NCBI GenBank assembly: GCA_964446745.1
Contig: CAYURR010000161.1
Span: 1-6,823, forward strand
Length of the DNA: 6,823 nucleotides
Source of the DNA: CAYURR01 sp964446745
Lineage (GTDB): Bacteria > Bacillota > Clostridia > Lachnospirales > WQUN01
Direction: 5' to 3'
Part shown: positions 1 to 6,395 of the stretch, piece after piece
How positions within the stretch are numbered: position 1 is the stretch's first letter
Layout of the letters: every line of letters starts with the position of its first letter
Made by a program: the position numbers and the translations under genes
The notes under the pieces: generated by a model
Told to the model about the DNA's origin: nothing
The model's database searches: none
The model's input: only the letters and a program-made list of their open reading frames with translations

Positions 1-1856
1 TCGTGTCGGACATACACGGCGAATACGATGCGTTTAACCATGTGCTTCGAAACGCGTCCGGCGTTGTCAAATCCTATATCGAGCAGCTATTCGGCAACAC
101 GATACTTGAGCAGGAAAAGCGTCGCCTCGCGTTGCTGGTCTACTATCCCGAGGAGAGCCTTTTGCATATAAAGGCCGGCTTTGATCGGCCCGAGGATCCC
201 TGTCCGGATACCGGTGCGTTGAATGACTGGTACCGCATCAGTTTGTTTCGGCTGATCGCGATATGCAAACGCGCTTCTTCTAAATACACGCGCGCAAAGG
301 TCAGAAAGGCCCTGCCAGAGAAATTCGCCTACATCATCGAGGAGCTTTTGCATGAGGACATCGGCAGACAATACAAGACCGATTATTACAATGAGATTTT
401 ACAGTCGATCATCGACTTAAACTGCGCGGACGATTTCATCATCGAGATATCCTACCTAATACAACACCTCGCGGTCGATCATCTGCATGTGATCGGTGAT
501 ATCTTCGACCGTGGCAAGCATGCGGATAAGGTCATGGAGATACTCTGTGCCTATCATTCGATCGATATCCAATGGGGCAATCACGATATCAGCCATATGG
601 GTGCGGCGCTCGGCTCCGAGGCATTGATCGCAAATGTGATCCGCCTCTCCGCAAAACACAACAACCTGCACACGCTCGAGGACGGCTACGGCATCAACCT
701 AATACCGCTCGCGACCTTTGCAATGGAAACATATGCGGACGACCCATGCGCAGCCTTCGCGCCGGACAACACGACCGGCCTCAGCGACACCGAGATCGCA
801 TTGATCTCACGCATGCACAAAGCCATCACCGTGATCCAATTCAAATGCGAGGCGCGCATCATAAACAACCACCCCGAGTTCGAGATGTCCGACATGCTCT
901 GGTTCAACCGTATATTCGAGCCGTGCGTGAGGGAAAAGCTCAGCGACACATTTTTGCCGACCGTTTCCGAGGCCGAGCCGTTTGCACTCACAGCCGACGA
1001 GCGCGATGTAATACAAAAGCTCAGGCGATCGTTTATAAACAGCGACAAGCTACAAAAGCATGTGCGCTTCCTATTTAACAAAGGCAGCATGTATAAGGTC
1101 TTTAACTCGAACCTACTGTTTCACGGCTGTGTGCCGCTCGACGTAGAGGGTCGATTAAAATATGTGAGCATCGGCAACATGTCATATGCGGGCAAGGATC
1201 TACTCGATTACCTCGAGGATCTTGTGCGGCGCGGTGCGTTTCTGCCGGACGGCGCACCCGAAAAGCGCTTTGCTTTGGATCTGATGTGGTATCTCTGGTG
1301 CGGCAAGGATTCCCCGCTCTACGGTAAGGATCGCATGACGACCTTTGAGCGGTATTTCATCAAAAGAGACAGCGCGGATTACGCCGAGCTCATTTCGGAG
1401 CCAAAGAACCATTATTACAGCTACCGCGACGACGCTTCGGTCTGTGATAGGATACTCGCGTCATTCGGGCTCGACGGCGAAAACGCGCATATCATAAACG
1501 GCCATGTACCCGTACGCCTGACGGGCGGCGAAAACCCCGTAAAGGCCAGTGGTCGTTTGATCGTCATAGACGGCGGCTTTGCGAAGGCCTATTACCCGGT
1601 GACCGGGATAGCGGGATATACGCTCATATTTAACGCGCACGGGCTCTGTCTTGCCGCACACGAACCGTTCGTGTCGATGGGTGAGGCCGTGGCGTCGGGC
1701 AGCGAGATGGTCACAAACATGCGATACATCGAACGCCTGCCACAGGACAAGAACGTGTCCGATACAGACACGGGCGCTGAGATTATTCAAGAGATAGAGG
1801 ATTTGAAGGAACTGCTTCACGCTTACAGGACGGGATTGATAAAGGAGTTGGATTAA
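1..1856 (+). CDS. fbp: Class III fructose-1,6-bisphosphatase (5' partial)
   Basis: This enzyme hydrolyses fructose 1,6-bisphosphate to fructose 6-phosphate and phosphate, a cytosolic step of gluconeogenesis. The family is the Firmicutes-type (class 3) FBPase with a metallophosphatase fold. Counting from the codon at position 3, the metal-binding motifs appear in order: SDIHGE (residues 2-7), GDIFDRG (165-171), WGNHD (191-195), LFHGC with H374, and NGHVPV with H501. The reading frame is open to the left edge. The GTG at position 3 is almost certainly an internal valine, because the family carries some 50-70 residues before the SDxHGE motif and full-length members are about 640-670 aa, against 617 visible here. 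The stop TAA (1854-1856) shares one base with the dnaX ATG, so the two genes are probably translationally coupled. The C-terminal 35 residues are charged and look helical. No frameshift or missing catalytic motif is seen. Confidence 0.95.
   Translation, partial: VSDIHGEYDAFNHVLRNASGVVKSYIEQLFGNTILEQEKRRLALLVYYPEESLLHIKAGFDRPEDPCPDTGALNDWYRISLFRLIAICKRASSKYTRAKVRKALPEKFAYIIEELLHEDIGRQYKTDYYNEILQSIIDLNCADDFIIEISYLIQHLAVDHLHVIGDIFDRGKHADKVMEILCAYHSIDIQWGNHDISHMGAALGSEALIANVIRLSAKHNNLHTLEDGYGINLIPLATFAMETYADDPCAAFAPDNTTGLSDTEIALISRMHKAITVIQFKCEARIINNHPEFEMSDMLWFNRIFEPCVREKLSDTFLPTVSEAEPFALTADERDVIQKLRRSFINSDKLQKHVRFLFNKGSMYKVFNSNLLFHGCVPLDVEGRLKYVSIGNMSYAGKDLLDYLEDLVRRGAFLPDGAPEKRFALDLMWYLWCGKDSPLYGKDRMTTFERYFIKRDSADYAELISEPKNHYYSYRDDASVCDRILASFGLDGENAHIINGHVPVRLTGGENPVKASGRLIVIDGGFAKAYYPVTGIAGYTLIFNAHGLCLAAHEPFVSMGEAVASGSEMVTNMRYIERLPQDKNVSDTDTGAEIIQEIEDLKELLHAYRTGLIKELD
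1841..1847 (+). promoter_or_regulatory. Ribosome binding site of dnaX inside the end of fbp
   Basis: The sequence AAAGGAG lies 8 nt before the dnaX ATG (1856) and within the last codons of fbp. It fixes the dnaX start and leaves no room for a separate leader, which supports coupled translation of fbp and dnaX. Confidence 0.75.
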
Positions 1857-3520
1857 TGTACACGGCATTATACAGACGGCTGCGTCCGAAGACCTTCGAG
1901 GACGTAATAGGACAGGAGCATATCGTGCGCACGCTCACAAATTCCGTCAAGAACGGGCGCATTTCGCATGCGTATCTGTTTTGCGGGACCAGGGGCACGG
2001 GCAAGACATCGACTGCAAAGGTATTTGCGCGCGCGATCAACTGCCTGACTCCAAATAACGGTGAGCCCTGCAACACCTGCGCCTCATGCTCAGCGGTGTT
2101 GGAAAACAGGTCGTTGAGTGTCGTCGAGATAGACGCGGCGAGCAATAACGGCGTGGACAACATCCGCGACCTACGCGAGGAGGTCAAGTATCCGCCAACC
2201 GATGCGCGGTACAAGGTCTATATCGTCGACGAGGTGCATATGCTCTCGGCAGGTGCGTTCAACGCGTTGCTGAAGACCCTAGAGGAGCCGCCCGCGTTTG
2301 TCGTGTTCATCCTCTGTACCACCGATCCGCAAAAGCTCCCGGCTACCATACTATCTCGCTGTCAGCGTTTTGATTTTAGGCGTATCACCTCTGCGGATAT
2401 GGTGCAGACCCTTAAGGAATACATGCAGGACAAAAGTGTCTCAGAGGGCGTGACGATCACGGACGAGGCACTCTCTTATATCGCGTTCGTCTCGGACGGC
2501 GCGATGAGGGATGCGCTGAGTATTTTAGACAGGTGCATTTCACTGTATGCGGCCGAGGATATAACGCTCGAAATGGTTCACCGACTGCTCGGCACCGCGG
2601 ATACATCCGTGCTGTTTGACTATACAGACGCGCTTGCAAAACGCGACGGAGCCTCGGCCTTACGGATCATCAGCGAGCTGATCGCAAACGGTCGTGATGT
2701 CTCTGCGTTTGTCGCGGACCTGTTGCAGCATCTGCGTAACCTGCTCGTTGTAAAGCTACTGTCGGATACGGATGCTTCGGGCGGTACGTCCGGTGCGCTC
2801 GATCTTTCGCCCGAGCGTATAGAAAAGCTCCGCAATTTCGCTGCGCATATCCCGAGCGATACCTTGATAAGCTATATAAATACCTTTTCTATGCTGCAAA
2901 ACCAACTGCGCTACGCACAGAACCCACGCATCATGTTCGAGGTCACAACGCTCAAAATCTGCACGGGCATGACCGATGCGCTCTCCGATCTCACGAAGCG
3001 GATAGAGGCGTTGGAATCGGGTGTAGGGATGGTGGTTGCGAGTGCGGCAGGTTCGGCGACAACAGCTGCTCCTGCGGTAAAAACGGCAGCTCAGACCCCA
3101 GCCGCCGCCCGGAAAACCAGCTCTGCAACGTCTTCGATCACGGCGGCCACAACTGCTTCAGCATCGATAAAGGTAGCCACAGGAACTTCGGAACCCGCAG
3201 CGGCTCCCGCTCCCACAACTCCCACCACCCCCTCAGGGGAGGTACAGCAATGGACGCAGATCATTTCTAAGCTGCGCAACCCGCTAAAGACGATGCTGAT
3301 GGACAGCATAGCCGTTTATACGGGTACGGATACCATAACCATTAGCACACGCCCCGCTTCCCTTAAATACGCCAAGGACCATGCGGCAGATGTCCAGGCT
3401 GTAATCACTGAGGCCATGGGACAGCCCCAGGGCGGGACTGTATATAACCTAGTATTTAGATCCATAGACGGGCAGGAAATGCCCAGACGTAACGTGCCTA
3501 CTGTCGGCAGGTTTGATTAA
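1856..3520 (+). CDS. dnaX: DNA polymerase III subunits gamma and tau
   Basis: DnaX is the ATPase motor of the clamp loader, which opens the beta clamp and places it on primed DNA; the longer tau form also ties the clamp loader to the polymerase. The AAA+ motifs are complete: Walker A GTRGTGKT (residues 44-51), a four-cysteine zinc module (C63, C72, C75, C78), Walker B with D125-E126, sensor 1 CTTD (154-157), the SRC arginine finger (R168) and sensor 2 GAMRDAL (215-221). The lid and collar domain runs to about residue 375. Residues about 391-462 are a low-complexity Ala/Thr/Ser/Pro linker, and about 463-554 form a compact C-terminal domain. The total of 554 aa is close to the Bacillus protein, so this is a full tau-length product. 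The ATG has a good Shine-Dalgarno 8 nt upstream. The gene ends in tandem in-frame stops (TAATAA, 3518-3523). No A-AAA-AAG type slippery site was found for making a separate gamma. Confidence 0.97.
   Translation: MYTALYRRLRPKTFEDVIGQEHIVRTLTNSVKNGRISHAYLFCGTRGTGKTSTAKVFARAINCLTPNNGEPCNTCASCSAVLENRSLSVVEIDAASNNGVDNIRDLREEVKYPPTDARYKVYIVDEVHMLSAGAFNALLKTLEEPPAFVVFILCTTDPQKLPATILSRCQRFDFRRITSADMVQTLKEYMQDKSVSEGVTITDEALSYIAFVSDGAMRDALSILDRCISLYAAEDITLEMVHRLLGTADTSVLFDYTDALAKRDGASALRIISELIANGRDVSAFVADLLQHLRNLLVVKLLSDTDASGGTSGALDLSPERIEKLRNFAAHIPSDTLISYINTFSMLQNQLRYAQNPRIMFEVTTLKICTGMTDALSDLTKRIEALESGVGMVVASAAGSATTAAPAVKTAAQTPAAARKTSSATSSITAATTASASIKVATGTSEPAAAPAPTTPTTPSGEVQQWTQIISKLRNPLKTMLMDSIAVYTGTDTITISTRPASLKYAKDHAADVQAVITEAMGQPQGGTVYNLVFRSIDGQEMPRRNVPTVGRFD
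3027..3241 (+). repeat. Low-complexity Ala/Thr/Ser/Pro linker region of dnaX
   Basis: This part of dnaX encodes about 70 residues made mostly of alanine, threonine, serine and proline (roughly residues 391-462) with very few acidic or large hydrophobic residues. It links the AAA+/collar part to the C-terminal tau domain. Such linkers are normally disordered and vary in length among DnaX proteins. A short CCCC-TCA-GGGG palindrome (3229-3239) lies at its 3' end. No exact repeat unit was seen; this is compositional bias rather than a tandem array. Confidence 0.6.
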
Positions 3521-3521
3521 T

Positions 3522-3528
3522 AAGGAGG
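3522..3528 (+). promoter_or_regulatory. Ribosome binding site of the ybaB-type gene
   Basis: AAGGAGG lies 9 nt before the ATG at 3538, in the 17-nt gap after dnaX. It is close to a perfect anti-16S match, the strongest in the plus-strand gene set along with that of the radical SAM gene, suggesting high translation as expected for an abundant DNA-binding protein. Confidence 0.8.
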
Positions 3529-3537
3529 ATACACACA

Positions 3538-3897
3538 ATGGCAAAGAGACAAGGCGGTATGCCCGGCGGGATGAATTTCGGCGGGATGAACATGAACAAC
3601 TTGATGAAGCAAGCGCAACAATTGCAGAAGCAGATGACCGATATGCAAGCTGATCTGGAGACAAAGACGCTGGAGGTCACGGCCGGCGGCGGAGCTGTCA
3701 AGGTGGTAATAACAGGCAAGAAGCAGATATCATCACTGACCATAGCACCCGAGGTCATTGATCCGGACGATCCGGAGATGCTGCAGGACTTGGTCATGAG
3801 CGCAGTCAATGAGGCCATCAGACAGATGGACGAACAGATCAACAGTCAGATGTCAGGCCTCACAGGCGGCATGGGCTTACCCGGGGGATTATTTTAA
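3538..3897 (+). CDS. YbaB/EbfC family nucleoid-associated protein
   Basis: This is a small dimeric DNA-binding protein of the YbaB/EbfC family, encoded between dnaX and recR as in many bacteria (yaaK in Bacillus). Members bind DNA as tweezer-like dimers and associate with the nucleoid; their exact role in repair or replication is not settled. The 119-aa product begins with a Met/Gly-rich segment (residues 6-20), followed by a long helix with heptad-like Gln/Met/Leu (22-43), the family core strand pair with the GGGAVKV turn (50-56) and the segment IAPEVIDPDDPEMLQDL (69-85), then a helix (86-105) and a Gly/Met-rich tail. The second Met/Gly-rich stretch at the C-terminus is common in Firmicutes members. 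The start has an excellent ribosome binding site, and recR begins 2 nt after the stop. Confidence 0.93.
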   Translation: MAKRQGGMPGGMNFGGMNMNNLMKQAQQLQKQMTDMQADLETKTLEVTAGGGAVKVVITGKKQISSLTIAPEVIDPDDPEMLQDLVMSAVNEAIRQMDEQINSQMSGLTGGMGLPGGLF

Positions 3898-3899
3898 CG

Positions 3900-4502
3900 A
3901 TGAATTTCTACGGCAACCCGACCGCGCGGCTCATCGAGGAGCTCACGCGTTTGCCCGGTGTCGGCGCGAAATCGGCTGCGCGTATCGCGTTTCATATCAT
4001 CAATATGCCCATGGACCGCGCCCAATCGCTGTCCACAGCCATCCTGGAGGCACGCAAACGCGTAAAATACTGCTCCATATGCTGTAACCTCACGGACACA
4101 GACCCTTGCGCGGTCTGTTCAAACCCGAAGCGCGAAGGTCGTATGATTATGGTCGTGGAGGATCCGCGTGACATGGCCGCATATGAGCGCACGGGCGAGT
4201 TCCGCGGGCAGTACCATGTATTGCACGGAGCAATATCTCCGATGAACGGCGTAACACCTAACGATCTGCGTATAAAGGAGCTCGTGACACGCGTGGGCGG
4301 CACGGATGCCGTCGACGAGGTGATACTCGCCACGAATCCGAATGTGGAGGGCGAGGCAACCGCTATGTATATCGCAAAGCTGTTAAAGCCGTTCGGGATC
4401 AAGGTGACGCGTATCGCGCATGGCGTACCGGTCGGCGGCGATCTTGAGTATGTTGACGACGTGACGCTTACAAAAGCATTGGAGGGGCGCAGGGAGCTGT
4501 GA
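3900..4502 (+). CDS. recR: Recombination mediator protein RecR
   Basis: RecR works with RecO (and RecF) to load RecA onto SSB-coated single-stranded DNA during gap repair. The 200-aa length is standard. Domains in order: an N-terminal helix-hairpin-helix with LPGVGAKSAARIAFH (residues 18-32), a C4 zinc module (C58, C61, C70, C73), a Toprim domain with VVEDPRD (85-91) and NPNVEGEATAMYI (146-158), and the C-terminal segment with ARIAHGVPVGGDLEY-type sequence (about 171-184), which carries the family's Walker B-like region. All key residues appear intact. The ATG lies 2 nt after the stop of the ybaB-type gene; the only nearby Shine-Dalgarno-like run is GGGGGA (3883-3888, spacing 11 nt), which is moderate, so translation may depend partly on coupling. 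The stop TGA overlaps the GTG start of the next gene by 4 nt. Confidence 0.97.
   Translation: MNFYGNPTARLIEELTRLPGVGAKSAARIAFHIINMPMDRAQSLSTAILEARKRVKYCSICCNLTDTDPCAVCSNPKREGRMIMVVEDPRDMAAYERTGEFRGQYHVLHGAISPMNGVTPNDLRIKELVTRVGGTDAVDEVILATNPNVEGEATAMYIAKLLKPFGIKVTRIAHGVPVGGDLEYVDDVTLTKALEGRREL
4481..4487 (+). promoter_or_regulatory. Ribosome binding site supporting the GTG start of the PfkB kinase
   Basis: GGAGGGG lies inside the end of recR, 11 nt before the GTG at 4499. A second purine run, AGGGAG (4491-4496), is only 2 nt from the start and too close to serve. Together with the GTGA overlap this supports GTG as the true start, since the next in-frame ATG (4523, residue 9) would remove the first beta strand leading into the conserved TLNPCID motif. 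Confidence 0.6.
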
Positions 4503-5485
4503 ACAGAGCAAATATCGTAACAATGACATTGAACCCGTGCATAGACAGGACCTTGACGATCGAGAGCCTTGTCTATGGCGGATTAAATAGGGTTATCTCC
4601 ACACGCACGGATGTGTGCGGCAAGGGCGTAAACGTCAGCCGCGCATTAAAGAATTTGGGGATCGAAAGCATCTGCCTCGGTATAAACTATAGCGAAAACG
4701 GGCGCATGCTCACAAACGCACTGGACGACGCGGGCATTGCGCATGATTTTGTATTCGCGCCGGGAGAGATACGCACGAACATAAAGGTATTCGAGCAAAG
4801 TACGCGCACCATGACCGAGATCAACTCAAAAGGCGATCCGGTCACAGACGATATCGAGCGCGCGCTCATGCAAAAGCTTAAGGAGTACGCGAGTGCATCT
4901 GTATTCATTCTGAGCGGCAGTATACCTCCGGGCTTGCCCGTGGATATATATGCGCAGATGATACGCATAATCAGAGACACAAACCCTACAGCTATGGTTA
5001 TATTGGATGCGGACGGCGAGGCCCTGCGCCTCGGCGTTGCCGAAAGACCCGATATCATCAAGCCCAACAGTTTAGAATTGTCTCATCTGTGCGGCGAATC
5101 GGACGCGAACCAAAAGCCAAACATCAACGCCATAGTCGATCAATGCAAGCGCGTGATCGATAACGGCGTAAAGATCATCTGCGTTTCGATGGGCGCAGAG
5201 GGCGCGTTGATCAAGGACGGACAGAGACATTTCTTTTCGCCTGTGCTCGATATCGAGGTCAAGGGTATACAGGGCGCAGGGGATTCGATGGTCGCGGGTA
5301 TCGCGGCCGGTATCGCGGCCGGTATCACCTCTGCTATAAACTCGGACAAACCCTCGGATGTCGCGGAGCTATTGCGTTTTGCACAAGCCGCCGCTGCCGC
5401 ATCACTGGTTCGTGAGGGCACGCTATTGTGTACGCGCGAGGGTTTCGAGGATATGCTAACACGAGCATCAATTCAGGAGGTATAA
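4499..5485 (+). CDS. PfkB-family sugar-phosphate kinase, probably 1-phosphofructokinase
   Basis: This is a ribokinase-fold (PfkB) kinase of the hexose-phosphate branch (1-phosphofructokinase, tagatose-6-phosphate kinase). The likely reaction is fructose 1-phosphate plus ATP to fructose 1,6-bisphosphate, but tagatose 6-phosphate or fructose 6-phosphate cannot be excluded from sequence. Visible motifs: TLNPCIDRTL (residues 10-19), the substrate-site CGKGVNVSRAL (40-50), RTNIKV (92-97) with TEIN (106-109) typical of the FruK/LacC group, SGSIPPG (139-145), IKPN (187-190), SMGAEGAL (230-237) and the anion hole GAGDSMVAG (259-267) with catalytic base D262. The residues before the anion hole are G-I-Q, not the usual S/D-T-x. 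Length 328 aa is slightly above the usual 305-315. The GTG start overlaps the recR stop (GTGA). No fructose PTS or DeoR-type regulator gene is visible in the window, though these usually accompany fruK, so the physiological substrate is uncertain. The next gene starts 2 nt downstream. Confidence 0.88.
   Translation: MNRANIVTMTLNPCIDRTLTIESLVYGGLNRVISTRTDVCGKGVNVSRALKNLGIESICLGINYSENGRMLTNALDDAGIAHDFVFAPGEIRTNIKVFEQSTRTMTEINSKGDPVTDDIERALMQKLKEYASASVFILSGSIPPGLPVDIYAQMIRIIRDTNPTAMVILDADGEALRLGVAERPDIIKPNSLELSHLCGESDANQKPNINAIVDQCKRVIDNGVKIICVSMGAEGALIKDGQRHFFSPVLDIEVKGIQGAGDSMVAGIAAGIAAGITSAINSDKPSDVAELLRFAQAAAAASLVREGTLLCTREGFEDMLTRASIQEV
5297..5326 (+). repeat. 12-bp tandem duplication inside the PfkB kinase gene
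   Basis: The unit GGTATCGCGGCC occurs twice exactly (5297-5308 and 5309-5320), followed by the first half of a third copy (GGTATC, 5321-5326). It encodes Gly-Ile-Ala-Ala twice (residues 267-274), in the helix just after the catalytic GAGDSMVAG loop. Being a multiple of three, changes in copy number would keep the frame. The helix length matches other PfkB proteins, so it is not clearly an insertion. Confidence 0.8.
5475..5480 (+). promoter_or_regulatory. Ribosome binding site supporting the TTG start of the radical SAM gene
   Basis: AGGAGG lies 7 nt before the TTG at 5488 and overlaps the last codons of the PfkB kinase. It decides the start: the upstream in-frame ATG at 5428 has no ribosome binding site, would overlap the kinase gene by 58 nt, and adds residues not resembling the family's N-terminus. 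Confidence 0.8.
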
Positions 5486-5487
5486 TT

Positions 5488-6090
5488 TTGGCAGACAACA
5501 TCGTTTATTCCTTGGGTGATAGCCTGTATTTGAATATCACAAACAAATGCCCATGCTCCTGCACATTCTGTGTGCGTGACGCACAGACGGGCGTGGGTGA
5601 CAAGGACAGCCTCTGGCTTGCATCGGAGCCAACGTTCGAGGATGTCGTTACACAGCTTTCTACTTATGATGTAGATGCGTATAAAGAATTCGTCTTTTGC
5701 GGTTATGGCGAGCCTACCGAAGCTCTTGAGCTGCTACTGCAGACCGCGGCTTTTATAAAGGAGCGCTACAACAAACCCATACGCTTAAATACAAACGGCC
5801 TGTCAGACTTGATAAATGGTACGCAGACAGTCCATGACCTCACGGGTGTAGTCGATGCATTCTCGATAAGCCTGAACGCCCCGAACGCTCAGCGTTATGT
5901 CGAGCTATGCCATCCTGTGTACGGTGCGGATGCATATGATGCTATGCTTGCGTTTGCAGCTGAATGTAAAAGTCATGGAATTGAAACGATTTTGACAGTC
6001 GTCGATGTGATCTCGACTGACGAGATATACGAGTGCAAAAAGATAGCAGACGGTTTAGGCGTCGGCTTTAGGGTTAGGCATACCTGGTAG
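5488..6090 (+). CDS. Small radical SAM protein, TatD-linked type
   Basis: From the TTG start this is a 200-aa radical SAM protein. It should bind a [4Fe-4S] cluster and cleave S-adenosylmethionine to a 5'-deoxyadenosyl radical; its substrate is unknown. The cluster motif is C21-x3-C25-x2-C28, with an extra cysteine at position 23. Further radical SAM landmarks are CGYGEP (residues 71-76, the GGE-like motif), RLNTNG (99-104) and SISLNA (126-131). The N-terminus (NIVYSLGDSLYLNITNKC), the LWLASEPT segment, the CGYGEP motif and the RVR ending match what I recall of the TatD-linked radical SAM family, short proteins often encoded beside or fused to the TatD nuclease. No tatD is in this window. The protein is short, lacking any C-terminal SPASM or auxiliary-cluster domain, and ends naturally at TAG. 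It is the last gene of the plus-strand unit, with a terminator hairpin starting 9 nt after the stop. Confidence 0.85.
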   Translation: MADNIVYSLGDSLYLNITNKCPCSCTFCVRDAQTGVGDKDSLWLASEPTFEDVVTQLSTYDVDAYKEFVFCGYGEPTEALELLLQTAAFIKERYNKPIRLNTNGLSDLINGTQTVHDLTGVVDAFSISLNAPNAQRYVELCHPVYGADAYDAMLAFAAECKSHGIETILTVVDVISTDEIYECKKIADGLGVGFRVRHTW

Positions 6091-6098
6091 GCTTATAG

Positions 6099-6166
6099 AA
6101 AAAGAGGCTGTAGCAAGAGAAAATCTCACAATGGATTTTCTTTTGCCATAGCCTCTTTTATTTTAT
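6099..6166. terminator. Long bidirectional intrinsic terminator between convergent operons
   Basis: The left arm 6100-6125 pairs with the right arm 6134-6159 over 26 positions, with one A-C mismatch and two G-U pairs, around an 8-nt loop (6126-6133). The outer 10 bp (AAAAGAGGCT with AGCCTCTTTT) are perfect. A T-rich tail TTTTATTTTAT follows on the plus strand, and five A's (6099-6103) give a U-tract for minus-strand transcripts. It lies 9 nt after the radical SAM gene and 26 nt after the minus-strand small ORF, where a shared terminator would be expected. Confidence 0.92.
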
Positions 6167-6185
6167 CACTTGCGGATTGTTATGC

Positions 6186-6389
6186 TTATAAAATTACGGT
6201 CGAAGAATGCTCAACCTTTATCGCATTGTCCTTGGTGCGGGTAAACTTGGCCTTGTTGCCGTTACCGTCCTCCACGGACATCTTTTCCAGTTCATGCAGA
6301 TCAAAAAAATTAACCGCATCGGATTCGATAAACGCCGACCATGTCTTGCGCTCGTTCTTTTCTGTTGTATCTTGTAATTGCTGATCCAT
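6186..6389 (-). CDS. Small hypothetical protein downstream of rpsI
   Basis: This 67-codon ORF begins 21 nt after the rpsI stop and ends just before the convergent terminator, so it is probably transcribed with rpsI. I do not recognise the protein. It is charged and soluble, with no signal peptide, membrane segment or cysteine. The first half (residues about 8-38) looks helical, with the stretch FFDLHELEKM; the second half alternates polar and hydrophobic residues (VEDGNGNKAKFTRTKDNAIKV region, about 39-59) as in a beta hairpin, ending in STVIL. The ATG is preceded by GGGGGGA at 6 nt spacing, a usable though atypical Shine-Dalgarno. Codons look similar to the neighbours and the ORF fills the gap between rpsI and the terminator almost exactly, which favours a real gene. 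An overlapping 75-codon frame (6218-6445) runs into the end of rpsI and is less likely. Confidence 0.65.
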   Translation of the reverse strand: MDQQLQDTTEKNERKTWSAFIESDAVNFFDLHELEKMSVEDGNGNKAKFTRTKDNAIKVEHSSTVIL

Positions 6390-6395
6390 CTTTTG

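Noticed and set aside
3..5. GTG at position 3 as the fbp start
   Set aside because: It falls within the conserved metal-binding SDIHGE motif; class III FBPases have a further N-terminal segment, so this is an internal valine of a gene cut by the window edge.
572..1078. 168-codon open frame on the plus strand inside fbp
   Set aside because: It lies in another frame of a clear FBPase gene, has an Arg/His/Gln-rich composition typical of an out-of-frame reading, and has no ribosome binding site or family resemblance.
1461..2214. Minus-strand open frames of 135 and 143 codons opposite the fbp-dnaX junction
   Set aside because: They are antisense to two well-supported genes and show no motif or start signal.
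3228..3242. CCCC-TCA-GGGG palindrome in dnaX as a terminator or frameshift stimulator
   Set aside because: The stem is only 4-5 bp, with no T-tract after it and no slippery heptamer before it.
3091..3309. Minus-strand open frame opposite the dnaX linker
   Set aside because: Its Val/Ala/Gly-rich sequence is only the complement of the low-complexity Ala/Thr/Pro codons.
5428..5487. ATG at 5428 as start of the radical SAM gene
   Set aside because: It overlaps the kinase gene by 58 nt and has no ribosome binding site, while the TTG at 5488 has AGGAGG at 7 nt.
6168..6195. Possible plus-strand promoter (TTGCGG with TATAAA)
   Set aside because: The spacing is about 11 bp instead of 17, and no plus-strand gene follows.
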